64,000 nucleotides of DNA, from assembly GCA_963825845.1 (NCBI GenBank), contig CAWGVL010000029.1:134123-198122 (forward strand), given 5' to 3'. Below the pieces are notes generated by a model. That model was not told the DNA's origin. It saw only the letters and a list, made by a program, of their open reading frames with translations, and did no database searches. Below, piece by piece: positions 18,858-27,513 of the stretch. The stretch comes from DASQDN01 sp963825845. Lineage in GTDB: Bacteria; Acidobacteriota; Terriglobia; Bryobacterales; Bryobacteraceae. Every line of letters starts with the position of its first letter. Position 1 is the first letter of the stretch. The position numbers were made by a program, and so were the translations under genes.

Positions 18858-20285
18858 ATGGACCATATGCTTTACACTCCACGAGATAGCACTCTTACTT
18901 GCCGCATGAGCCGGAGGTCCCTGCTACAGTCGCTCAGCGGCGGCTTCGGGTCACTTGCACTTGCCAACATCCTCGCCCAGCCTCTGCTCGCTGGAGCTGC
19001 CGAGAATGCGCCGAAGACGCATTTTGAAGGCAAAGCGAAACGAGTCATCTTCCTTTTCCTGAATGGCGGGCCTTCACACGTCGATACGTTTGACTACAAG
19101 CCGATGCTCCAGAAGTATAACGGCAAGGCTATGCCCACGGAGAATCCGAAAACCGAGCGAAAGACCGGCAATCTGCTTGGTTCACCGTTCGCTTTCCGAC
19201 AGCGCGGCCAGAGCGGGATAGAAGTAAGTGACCTGTTTTCGCAATTCGGGGCCGAGATCGACGATGCTTGTGTCATCCGGTCGATGCATACAGACCGGCC
19301 GTTCCACGACGCAGGCTTCTTCCTGATGAGCACCGGGCATAATCTTGCCGGCCGTCCATCTATGGGCTCATGGATCACTTATGGGCTCGGCGTCGAGAAT
19401 CAGAATTTGCCTGGGTATTTAGTGCTTTGCCCGGGCCTTCCGACCGTTGGTCCGCAACTTTGGAGTTCAAGCTTCCTCCCTGGCGCATACCAGGGAACAC
19501 ACATCGTCAATAAGAACGAAGTGGACCCTGAAAAGCTGATTCCCAACCTCCGAAATGCCCAGGTTAGCAATTCCAGCCAGCGGCGTCAGATGGACCTTCT
19601 CGGGAAGATGAACAACTCGTTCACACACCGTGCCGGTTCTCATCCCGAACTAGATTCCGCAATTTCCACCATGGAAACAGCCTTCCGCATGCAATCGGAG
19701 GCTATGGATGCCTTCGACATTCGGAAGGAATCGGAAGAAACGCGAAGTCGATACGGGGATAGCGACTTCGGTCGTGGATGTCTGCTAGCCAGGCGCCTAG
19801 TGGAACGCGGAGTTCGCATGGTGCAAGTGTTTTTCGGACCGGGTCAACCCTGGGACAACCATGACGACATCATGGATCACCAAAAACTCTGCTCACAGGC
19901 CGATCCGGCGATAGCTTCGTTGATCAAAGATTTACGAACGAGCGGGCTCCTGAAAGAAACATTGATCATCGTTGGTGGTGAGTTTGGCAGAACCCCCGCT
20001 GCCGAAGTCAGCGGCCTCGTCAAGGTTCAGAACGGACGCGACCACAATAGTTTAGGCTTCTCGACGGTGTTGATCGGCGGAGGCGTTCGAGGCGGCACGG
20101 CTTACGGAGCCACGGATGACTTCGGGTATCGAGCAGTCGAGAAACCAGTCCATGTCCATGACCTTCATGCGACGATTCTGCATTTGTTGGGATTTGATCA
20201 TACTCGCCTGACATATCGCTATAGCGGTCGGGATTTCCGGCTTACGGACGTGAGTGGAGTCGTCGTGAAAGATATCATCACATAG
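18858..20285 (+). CDS. DUF1501 family exported protein
   Basis: 475 residues; TGA of the PSD1 gene and this ATG are separated by three bases, so they form an operon. A Tat-like signal is present (MSRRSLLQSLSGGFGSLALAN). DUF1501 blocks: FLFLNGGPSHVDTFDYKP, SGIEVSDLFSQ, MHTDRPFHDAGFF, MGSWITYGLG, GGEFGRTPAAE, NGRDHNSLGFSTVLIGGGVRGG and HDLHATILHLLGFDH. It is a full-length paralogue of the protein at 7314-8717 and belongs to the alkaline-phosphatase-like superfamily. It likely acts with the PSD1 protein in the periplasm. It ends three bases before the convergent sulfatase-TPR gene. Confidence 0.9.
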   Translation: MDHMLYTPRDSTLTCRMSRRSLLQSLSGGFGSLALANILAQPLLAGAAENAPKTHFEGKAKRVIFLFLNGGPSHVDTFDYKPMLQKYNGKAMPTENPKTERKTGNLLGSPFAFRQRGQSGIEVSDLFSQFGAEIDDACVIRSMHTDRPFHDAGFFLMSTGHNLAGRPSMGSWITYGLGVENQNLPGYLVLCPGLPTVGPQLWSSSFLPGAYQGTHIVNKNEVDPEKLIPNLRNAQVSNSSQRRQMDLLGKMNNSFTHRAGSHPELDSAISTMETAFRMQSEAMDAFDIRKESEETRSRYGDSDFGRGCLLARRLVERGVRMVQVFFGPGQPWDNHDDIMDHQKLCSQADPAIASLIKDLRTSGLLKETLIIVGGEFGRTPAAEVSGLVKVQNGRDHNSLGFSTVLIGGGVRGGTAYGATDDFGYRAVEKPVHVHDLHATILHLLGFDHTRLTYRYSGRDFRLTDVSGVVVKDIIT

Positions 20286-20288
20286 AAA

Positions 20289-22385
20289 TTACTGTTGCTT
20301 CTTTTGAGATGTCGCAAGTGCTTCCTGGGCTGGACGAAAATCGGGTTGCGCTGTCAACGCTCGACGAAAGAAAGCGGCAGCCGCTTGGTTGTCGCCGCGA
20401 GCTCGAGAGACCAAACCTAGATTATAGTAAGCCCACGGAGACTTAGGATCCAGTCGTGTTGCTTCCCTAAGTTCGACTTCCGCTTCGGTTAGTTTCGAAG
20501 TCCGTAGATAGAGTCCGCCTAGCGCATTTCTCGCAGCCGCGTCCTGAGGACGGGCTTTGATGGCTGCTTGAAGGTGGTGCACGGCGTCGGTCAAACGCTG
20601 GTCGCGAGCATCCATCCAGGCTAGATTGTAGTGCGCCTCATAGTTTCCCTCATCGAGCTTGAGCAGTTGCTCGTATTGGGATTTGGCTTGAACGTACTCC
20701 TTGCGTTCTAACAGCAGCCGCGCTAGAAGTTCTCCAGCCGGAATTGTGATCGCCTTCCACTCGCGAGTACGATCGGCGGCTGCAGCCAGCGTCGCTTGTA
20801 ACTCTTTGACAGCTCCATCGTTGTTTTTAAGTTGCACATAGCTATTCGCAAGATAGTAGTGCGCGGCGACGTTCGCAGGTAGGGCCTGCACGACCGTTGT
20901 AAGCTGCTGGACGGCTTCGCGGTGGTGTCCGGTCCTCTGTAGATTCAATGCAAACAGAATACGCGCGTCGGCCAGACGGCCATCACGCGCGAGCGCCTCC
21001 TGAAGCAGGCCATTCGCCTCGACGAGCCGATTCAGCCCGCTAAGAGTTACCGCGCGCCGATATGTCTCGTAATCTCCAATCCGATCCTTTGGATCGGCGC
21101 CCGACTCGGGAGATCCCTTCGGTGCGGATGAGCCCGCAAGATATCCTAAGGATCGTAGGCGCGCCAGTACTTCGGGGCTTGGGTCCGTTGACTCTGATGG
21201 ACTTGTCCCAGGTTGTCGCCGGATGACAGCGACACGATCGGCGTACGCCCGGGCAAGCGACGTTCTGTTGGTCATCCACAGATTGTTTTGCTCTGCCGGG
21301 TCGTTTTGAAGATCGTAGAATTCCGGACGCGGCGCATGAATGTACTTGTAGCGACCCTTCCGCATGCCCCAGAGCGCACTCGTGTTGAAGTGATCGCGAC
21401 CGTAGAAACTCATCGCATATATCTCCTCAAGTGAGGCGGACTTTCCACTCCGAGCGAGCGGCGCGAGACTTTTACCTTGGAAGCTCGACGGAGCGGGAGT
21501 GTTGGAGATCTCCAGTATGGTCGGGGCGATGCCGAGGAGACTTACAGGTTCATCCGCGCGCGCGGCGAATCCAGTAGAACCAACAGGCCAGTGAAAGATC
21601 AGCGGCACGGCCAACGTGCTTTGGTAAATGAAGAACCCATGCGAATTCTCGCTATGGTCGCCAAGTCCTTCTCCATGATCGGACGTGAAAACAATCAGCG
21701 CTTTGTCATAAAGACCCTGCTTCCGCAAAAAAGCAAAGAATTGTCCAAGCAGTTCGTCCACGTAAGCGAGCTCCGCGGCATAACGTGGACCCGGAAATCG
21801 CTTTCGGACATGTTGCGGGAGATTCTCCGGTGTATGAAGATCGAATAAGTGCAGAAATAGGAAGAACGGCCCTGTGGAGTGTTTCTCGGTCCATTTGGTT
21901 GCCGCGGCGACCACGTCCGCGCCAAGTCTCTTCAAGTCCTCCGAATCAGCGTCTCGCTCCGCAGACGGTTGAAATGGACTTTCGTAGTGATCAAACCCCT
22001 GATCCAGCCCGAATCGCCGATCTAAGACGAATCCGCCGACGAATGCGCCTGTGGCGTACCCGCGTTTTTTCAGGACTTCGGCAAGCGTTATCGCTGCCGG
22101 CGTGAGTACATGCCCGTTGTCACTAACACCGTTAGCGAAGGGCTGAGTGGACGTTAGCATTGATACATGCGAGGGCAATGTTAACGGTACCTGTGCGTTG
22201 GCTTGTGTGAAGAGAGTACCGCCTTTGGCCAGACCGTCGATATTCGGTGTCGGACGACCTCGCGAACCGAAGACACCTATATGGTCCGCTCGGAGAGTGT
22301 CAACAGAGATGAGGATGATTGGCGGAGAAGTTGGCGCCGCCGCGTATGAAAGAACCGCGGCGGCCGCAATAGAGAACAACCGCAT
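20289..22385 (-). CDS. Sulfatase-fold hydrolase fused to TPR repeats
   Basis: 698 residues. After a signal peptide, residues ~20-370 are an alkaline phosphatase/sulfatase domain: ILISVDTLRADHIGVFG (metal Asp), PLTLPSHVSMLT, FLFLHLFDLHTPE, LIVFTSDHGEGLGDH and YDLQNDPAEQNNL. At the sulfatase nucleophile position (CxPxR) it reads TLPSH, so no formylglycine can form; Thr is the likely nucleophile, as in phosphatase-like members. Residues ~430-690 hold about seven TPR units, the last being SPWAYYNLGLVSRARGDNQAA. It lies 18 bp after the TonB receptor and is probably the last gene of the leftward operon. Calling it a sulfatase would be unsafe. Confidence 0.85.
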   Translation of the reverse strand: MRLFSIAAAAVLSYAAAPTSPPIILISVDTLRADHIGVFGSRGRPTPNIDGLAKGGTLFTQANAQVPLTLPSHVSMLTSTQPFANGVSDNGHVLTPAAITLAEVLKKRGYATGAFVGGFVLDRRFGLDQGFDHYESPFQPSAERDADSEDLKRLGADVVAAATKWTEKHSTGPFFLFLHLFDLHTPENLPQHVRKRFPGPRYAAELAYVDELLGQFFAFLRKQGLYDKALIVFTSDHGEGLGDHSENSHGFFIYQSTLAVPLIFHWPVGSTGFAARADEPVSLLGIAPTILEISNTPAPSSFQGKSLAPLARSGKSASLEEIYAMSFYGRDHFNTSALWGMRKGRYKYIHAPRPEFYDLQNDPAEQNNLWMTNRTSLARAYADRVAVIRRQPGTSPSESTDPSPEVLARLRSLGYLAGSSAPKGSPESGADPKDRIGDYETYRRAVTLSGLNRLVEANGLLQEALARDGRLADARILFALNLQRTGHHREAVQQLTTVVQALPANVAAHYYLANSYVQLKNNDGAVKELQATLAAAADRTREWKAITIPAGELLARLLLERKEYVQAKSQYEQLLKLDEGNYEAHYNLAWMDARDQRLTDAVHHLQAAIKARPQDAAARNALGGLYLRTSKLTEAEVELREATRLDPKSPWAYYNLGLVSRARGDNQAAAAFFRRALTAQPDFRPAQEALATSQKKQQ

Positions 22386-22403
22386 GCAATCAGAGTATCG
22401 CTA

Positions 22404-25400
22404 CTACCAATGCATCTTCAGCGCTAACTGAATGTCGCGGGCCGCGAACGTGCTAGTGATCTGTCCCAACAATGCGCGATTACCCAATGTGTTGTTGGGA
22501 ATGCCGAAGTTTGTGTGATTGAACGCATTGAAGAACTCAGCCCGGAATTCCATTCCGAGCCGCTCTTTAAATTGGAAGTCTTTCGACAAGTTCAAATCAA
22601 CATTCTGGAATGCGGGACCATACAAAGCGTTTCTGCCCAGGTTTCCCAACGTTCCGGATTTCGGAATCACGAACGCATTAGGATCGAACCAGTGTTCTCG
22701 CGTTTGGTTGAATCCGTCCGGCACGGGACTAGAAATTACATCGGCGCGCTCGGTAGAAGATGCTATCGAATTACCGGTATTGCCGGTATCTAATCCGGAA
22801 AGGATGTGATACGGCTGACCAGCTCGAAGATTCACAATGCCGGCAATCTGCCAGCCTCCGAGAATTGTGTCGGCAAAGCGGTTGATGTTATTCGCCATCG
22901 CGCGACCTCGGCCAAATGGCAGTTGCCAGACAAAGGATGTGACGTTAACGATCGGGATATGGAACGTCGCCGGGCCGTAGCTATAGCGGAGGTTGTACGT
23001 ATAGCTGACCTGTGCCGAATTCGGATCGCTGTCGTAATCGAGCGTTCTCGACCAGGTAAACGAATTTCGAAATGTCAGTCCGCCCGAGAACCGGCGCTCC
23101 AGCTTGACTTGCAAAGAGTGGTAGTTGGAGTTGCCAATCTGCTTGATGATGAATGGATTGGTCCCCGCATTTGGCCACGGTCGGCGCGAATTGATATCAC
23201 CGGCTGGTCCCACCGGCGCTTGGTTCAACTGGACGTTGGTGGAGAGTTTACGACCGCCGGATCCAACGTAGTCCACCGCGAGAAGCAGGTTGGCAGGCAA
23301 CAATTGCTCTATGCCGAAATTCCAATTCATCGCGTACGGGTCGCGGCGGTAACGGTCAAGCGGGCTTCCAAACTGCGCACGGCTCGGCACAAACGGCGCA
23401 TAAGGCCCGTCCAAAGTGATCGCCGGGTTTGCGGGACCGACACCATTCAGATTTTGACCCGTGACTGCACGAGACACGGCGAACGGATAAGCGAACCCAC
23501 GAGCGTTGTTGTTTTGGATCAGGTTCGTATTGTAATCGTAAAAGAGCCCGAAACCCGTCCGAATAGATGTATTCTTGAACGGGGAATAGGCCATAGCAAA
23601 TCGTGGGGCGAAGTTGTTTCGATCGGGTTCAAGCAATCCCGGAGACGCATTCGCAGGCGCGTTGGTGATCGGGTTTGTTTCGCCCCAGATATACGCGAAG
23701 GTAAAGTCGCTAGCCGAAGGCTGTGTCCTCGCCAGATCCACGTCCATTGCAGATACCTGGTTGCCGCGAGGTGGCGTCGCATAGACGTATTGGAGGCCGA
23801 GGGTTAGTGTCAGTTGGCGCGTTGCTTTCCAAGTATCACCAATAAATCCGACGTAAATGTTGCCATGAGTCGTCTTCGGCACACCAAATCCGTAGTTCGT
23901 TTGTGTGGGATAGCCGAGATAAAAACTTGCGAGCGCTTCGCCAGTGCCGGTAAGACCTGGCAGACCGGTCGTCAGCGGGGAATACTGCAAGTTCGATGTG
24001 CCTTGAACGCCCACGTGATGGCGCCAGTAAAGCAGGTTGAAACCCATGTTGAAGGTGTGGTTGCCAGCAACCTTTTTAAGGCTGTTGTTGAATTGGAAGG
24101 AATCATCAGGATTCGCCAGATCGTAAAACACATACGACGCTGTCGTATACCGTGATCCAGTCAAAACCTGGCTTGAAGGCAGGAACCCCAAAGGCACCTC
24201 GGGAGCAAAATTGTCGCCCACTGCGTCGTGAAAGTCCTGGCCCAAAGGCTCATTCCCGAATGGAATCGTGGCCCGGTTATAACCGCCCGCGAACTCATAC
24301 AGCAAAGTGGGGCTGAAGATAAAAGCATAGTTGATCGCAACGTTAGCGCCCGTGTTGCTGTTATAGGAGACGTTCGCCGGCAACCCTGTGGGCTGGCGCC
24401 GGCTCGCATCATACATGGACACGCGGCCGAACAAACGCTGACGGTCGGAAATGTTCTGATCGATGCGAACACCCCACTGGTCCTGATCGAGACGTGTGCT
24501 TTGCGCCAGGATGAGGTTCTGCGCGCCCACGGCATTCGCACGAGGGTAAATGTAGTCGAGCCAACTTTGGGCAACAGAGTGAATTTGCGGAACCTGATTG
24601 TTCGGAAAGGGATCGCGTACCCCGCTGGGACATTGCGGCGTGACCCGTGCCGAATTAATATCGTAGATTTGACCCTGCCGGACATCCCGCCCTAGGCAGT
24701 CGGTCCCAATCACTGGTCCTAATAACTCGGAGAAGTCACCTCGACGCACAGCGTCGCTAGGTACAGTCGCACGCGTCGCCGCAGACCTCCGAAAGCGGGT
24801 GCCCTCGTAATATCCAGAGACGTACGTCCCTGTCTTGCGCCCGTCGAAGAGCTTCGGTATGTATAATGGCCCTCCCAGGAAAAACCCGAACTGATTCTGC
24901 CGGAAAGGCAATTTCCCAGTACCCGATAGATTATTGATAAACCCATTTGCGGAGAGCTTATCGTTGCGGAGAAATTCCCACAGCGATCCGTGAAATTGGT
25001 TTGTGCCCGAGCGTGTGACGAGATTAACGTTTGCTCCGGCTGCCAGTGAAGCGCTGGCATCGGATTGGTGCGACGATATCTTGAACTCTTCCAAGGCGTC
25101 CGGTGGTGGCGCCGTCGCGAATGAGTTCGTAAAGCGCATGTTGTTTTCCACGCCATCGAGCGTGAAGTTATTCATCATGTGCCGCATGCCGTTCACGGCG
25201 GGGCTGAAGCCACCCGTAATGCCGAAGGACTGCTGCTGCCCGACCGCCGCGGGCGACGCGCCAGGAGCCAGGAGAATCAACTGCGAAAAGTTTCGGCCGC
25301 TTAAAGGGATCTCGACAATTTCCTGCTGCTGAATCACTGTGCCGATCGTGGCGTCCGTCTGATTCACCGCAACCGCTTCAGCGGTGACCTGAACCTGTTC

Positions 25401-25745
25401 CGCGACTTGGCCGAGCTGCATTCGAACCTCGAAAGTCCGGGATTCCGCCACCTGCAATCGGAATTCAGGAACTACATAGGTTTGGAAACCGGGCGCCGTC
25501 ACCTTCAACGTGTAGCGAGCGGGCGGCACCGTAGGGATAACAAAGGTTCCAGCCGACGTGCTGGTACCTTCGCGAGTACCCTGGGCATCAAGATTCTGAA
25601 GTACGATCTTCGCGTCTACTACAAGATTGCCTGTGGGATCGTAGACGGTACCATTGATTTGTCCGAAATTCGTCTGCCCCCAGATCAAGCTTGGCGCTGC
25701 AAGGCAAATCACGATTCGCAATGCTGCCGAGTATAAGCGATTCAC
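22404..25745 (-). CDS. TonB-dependent receptor, Oar-like, with carboxypeptidase-regulatory domain
   Basis: About 1113 residues from a GTG at 25745 that follows GGGGAGG; it opens a signal peptide (NRLYSAALRIVICLAAPSLIWGQ). Next comes a carboxypeptidase-regulatory-like beta-sandwich (GQINGTVYDPTGNLVVDAKI, TAPGFQT), a plug (EIVEIPLSGRNFSQLILLAPG) and a long outer-membrane barrel ending in aromatic IQLALKMHW. The type is abundant in Acidobacteria and presumably imports oligosaccharides or peptides. Context suggests carbohydrate-derived ligands: it follows a symporter and a glucarate dehydratase in the same operon. Intact over 3.3 kb. Two degenerate operator-like repeats lie 35-55 bp upstream. Confidence 0.9.
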   Translation of the reverse strand: MNRLYSAALRIVICLAAPSLIWGQTNFGQINGTVYDPTGNLVVDAKIVLQNLDAQGTREGTSTSAGTFVIPTVPPARYTLKVTAPGFQTYVVPEFRLQVAESRTFEVRMQLGQVAEQVQVTAEAVAVNQTDATIGTVIQQQEIVEIPLSGRNFSQLILLAPGASPAAVGQQQSFGITGGFSPAVNGMRHMMNNFTLDGVENNMRFTNSFATAPPPDALEEFKISSHQSDASASLAAGANVNLVTRSGTNQFHGSLWEFLRNDKLSANGFINNLSGTGKLPFRQNQFGFFLGGPLYIPKLFDGRKTGTYVSGYYEGTRFRRSAATRATVPSDAVRRGDFSELLGPVIGTDCLGRDVRQGQIYDINSARVTPQCPSGVRDPFPNNQVPQIHSVAQSWLDYIYPRANAVGAQNLILAQSTRLDQDQWGVRIDQNISDRQRLFGRVSMYDASRRQPTGLPANVSYNSNTGANVAINYAFIFSPTLLYEFAGGYNRATIPFGNEPLGQDFHDAVGDNFAPEVPLGFLPSSQVLTGSRYTTASYVFYDLANPDDSFQFNNSLKKVAGNHTFNMGFNLLYWRHHVGVQGTSNLQYSPLTTGLPGLTGTGEALASFYLGYPTQTNYGFGVPKTTHGNIYVGFIGDTWKATRQLTLTLGLQYVYATPPRGNQVSAMDVDLARTQPSASDFTFAYIWGETNPITNAPANASPGLLEPDRNNFAPRFAMAYSPFKNTSIRTGFGLFYDYNTNLIQNNNARGFAYPFAVSRAVTGQNLNGVGPANPAITLDGPYAPFVPSRAQFGSPLDRYRRDPYAMNWNFGIEQLLPANLLLAVDYVGSGGRKLSTNVQLNQAPVGPAGDINSRRPWPNAGTNPFIIKQIGNSNYHSLQVKLERRFSGGLTFRNSFTWSRTLDYDSDPNSAQVSYTYNLRYSYGPATFHIPIVNVTSFVWQLPFGRGRAMANNINRFADTILGGWQIAGIVNLRAGQPYHILSGLDTGNTGNSIASSTERADVISSPVPDGFNQTREHWFDPNAFVIPKSGTLGNLGRNALYGPAFQNVDLNLSKDFQFKERLGMEFRAEFFNAFNHTNFGIPNNTLGNRALLGQITSTFAARDIQLALKMHW

Positions 25746-25779
25746 GACAAAACCTCCCCTAAAGTCCGGATAGGACGAG

Positions 25780-25800
25780 CGGTCATACCAGGCCATACCA
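25780..25800. promoter_or_regulatory. Putative GntR-type operator, degenerate tandem copy
   Basis: Two adjacent decamers, GGTCATACCA and GGCCATACCA, differ at one base. With the preceding C, the first gives CGGTCATACCA, matching TGGTNNNACCA at 10 of 11 positions on the minus strand. It lies 35 bp upstream of the TonB start at 25745, the same distance as the other two sites, and overlaps the end of the symporter gene, so it could drive or repress an internal promoter. Confidence 0.4.
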
Positions 25801-27291
25801 ACAAAGTATGCAAAAGCGTAACACGAGTCCGACGGAGGAGCAAGAACTTAAGTATGGTGAGACTCGAGTGCCACGAGCTTTTCTCCGACCTGTTGTCGCA
25901 TAGCTGGCCGCGAGCATCAGAGGAACATTCACACAAAGCCCCAGAAAGCCGGCATGCATATTGCCGGGAGGTTCTACCCAACGAAAGATAAACACCAGGG
26001 CCGTAACGAATCCAGCAACCAGGCCAGCCGTGACGCCCTTAGACGTGATGCGTTGGCTGTAGAACGACGCCGCGACGCCCGGGAACATCTGCGCCGTTAA
26101 TGCATAAGCCATAAGGATGATGTAGACGATCAGCGCAGGCTGGAGTAGCGCCAGCCCGTACGCCGCTCCGATGACCACGAAGACCAGTGTCTGGATCAGG
26201 CGCTTCAAACGGCGATCAGTAAGGTGCATTCGCGGCTGAACCAAATCGTTGCCGATAGTTGCCGCGGCCGCAAGAGCGCACGCTGCTCCTGTAACCATAC
26301 TGGCGGATAATGCGCCGGCGCAGAACAAAGCGACCAGCCATAGCGGAGCTACCTGCTTGATCATCTCAACCATCACGGTATCGGGTTTGACATTGTTCAG
26401 CACCAAGATGCCCGCGAATCCAACGAGCGTGAACGACAACGCTATCAGGTTATAAATCGGAACGAAGATGGCCTGCTGTCGAATAATTTTCGGCTCGCGC
26501 GCGCTAAAGAAATTTGCAAACAAGTGAGGCCACATATAGAACGCGACGAGGCTGTTGATCAACGATGTCGTCTGAAACTGAAAATTCACGAAGCCTTTCG
26601 GCCCGGGGAACATCAAGTGCGCTGGTGAGCGTCTGGCAATCTGATGAAACATGGCAGACATGCTGCCAAAAAAATGCGTGACCACATGATGGACAATAAA
26701 AAGCCCGATGACGGCCATGAAGATTCCCTTCATCACCGCCACCCACCCTATCGCCCGAAGCCCGCCGGAGTATACGTAAACAGCAACGACGCTGAACGCC
26801 AGCAGGGCCCCGAGCCAGAACGGGATACGGCCGTCAGTAGTGACGTTGAAGACGTATCCCCCACCCATGATTTGCACACAGATGTATGGCACCAAGGCTG
26901 TTATGCCGACGATGGCCGCAACAGTACGGAGCAACGGCGACTGGTACCTGTCGCCGAGAAACTGCGCTTGCGTCAGATATCCTGACTCCTTTCCAGCGGA
27001 CCAAATCTTCGGTCCCAGCCAGAAGGCAACAAAAGAGAGATAAACGCCAACGTTTGAAAAGATTGATACGCCATGTTCATACGCCCATCCGGGCTGGCCG
27101 AGAAATGCGACGGAGCTATAAATCTCTCCAATACTGACGAAGAACACGAGTAGAAAACCCAGGTTTCGGCCGCCCACGACGTGATCCGCAGTCGTATGGA
27201 CGCGTCCCCGGCCCGCGCGCAATCCCACGATGAGCGTCAGAATTAAGAAACCGAGTACAACCGCTGGAATAATCGTCCAATGGTTCAGCAT
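25783..27291 (-). CDS. Sodium/solute symporter (SSS family)
   Basis: About 502 residues with 12-13 predicted membrane helices. The start at 27291 (MLNHWTIIP) is chosen because it begins the first helix and sits one base after the DUF3311 stop. SSS features include the YSSVAFLGQPGWAYEHG segment of helix 2, GDRYQSP and SASMVTGAACALAAAATIGNDL. SSS proteins import sugars, organic acids or amino acids with sodium in the inner membrane; paired with DUF3311 they often carry carboxylates. Placed directly after glucarate dehydratase, a sugar acid is the likely cargo. The last ~40 residues are unusual and may result from a late frameshift. Confidence 0.88.
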   Translation of the reverse strand: MLNHWTIIPAVVLGFLILTLIVGLRAGRGRVHTTADHVVGGRNLGFLLVFFVSIGEIYSSVAFLGQPGWAYEHGVSIFSNVGVYLSFVAFWLGPKIWSAGKESGYLTQAQFLGDRYQSPLLRTVAAIVGITALVPYICVQIMGGGYVFNVTTDGRIPFWLGALLAFSVVAVYVYSGGLRAIGWVAVMKGIFMAVIGLFIVHHVVTHFFGSMSAMFHQIARRSPAHLMFPGPKGFVNFQFQTTSLINSLVAFYMWPHLFANFFSAREPKIIRQQAIFVPIYNLIALSFTLVGFAGILVLNNVKPDTVMVEMIKQVAPLWLVALFCAGALSASMVTGAACALAAAATIGNDLVQPRMHLTDRRLKRLIQTLVFVVIGAAYGLALLQPALIVYIILMAYALTAQMFPGVAASFYSQRITSKGVTAGLVAGFVTALVFIFRWVEPPGNMHAGFLGLCVNVPLMLAASYATTGRRKARGTRVSPYLSSCSSVGLVLRFCILCWYGLV

Positions 27292-27292
27292 G

Positions 27293-27490
27293 TCAGTCGA
27301 GCCAGTAATAGGCCACCGCCAGCAAAGCCGCAACACCAAGATCAAGCGATACCATCCAGAACAGATAAAACGGCAGGCCGAATACAAAGGGCTCTATCCT
27401 GTTCGCGAAGGCTACAGCGGGCCATAGCGACAAGGCGAACAACACCGTAGCGAGGACGACCACAACTTTGCTTCGATTTGTTTTGCTCAC
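27293..27490 (-). CDS. DUF3311 small membrane protein, symporter partner
   Basis: 65 residues from a GTG at 27490 (an ATG at 27541 is possible but would extend a hydrophilic tail). Two membrane helices (VVVLATVLFALSLWPAVAF and FYLFWMVSLDLGVAALLAV) with a short loop, the DUF3311 pattern. DUF3311 genes usually precede SSS transporters and are thought to be accessory subunits. Here the stop codon and the symporter ATG are one base apart. Confidence 0.75.
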   Translation of the reverse strand: MSKTNRSKVVVVLATVLFALSLWPAVAFANRIEPFVFGLPFYLFWMVSLDLGVAALLAVAYYWLD

Positions 27491-27513
27491 GTTGCCGGCT
27501 GTTCCCTGCCGGA

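Noticed and set aside
22806..23807. Long plus-strand open frame opposite the TonB receptor
   Set aside because: It mirrors the receptor's codon pattern, has no recognised domain and lacks a ribosome binding site.
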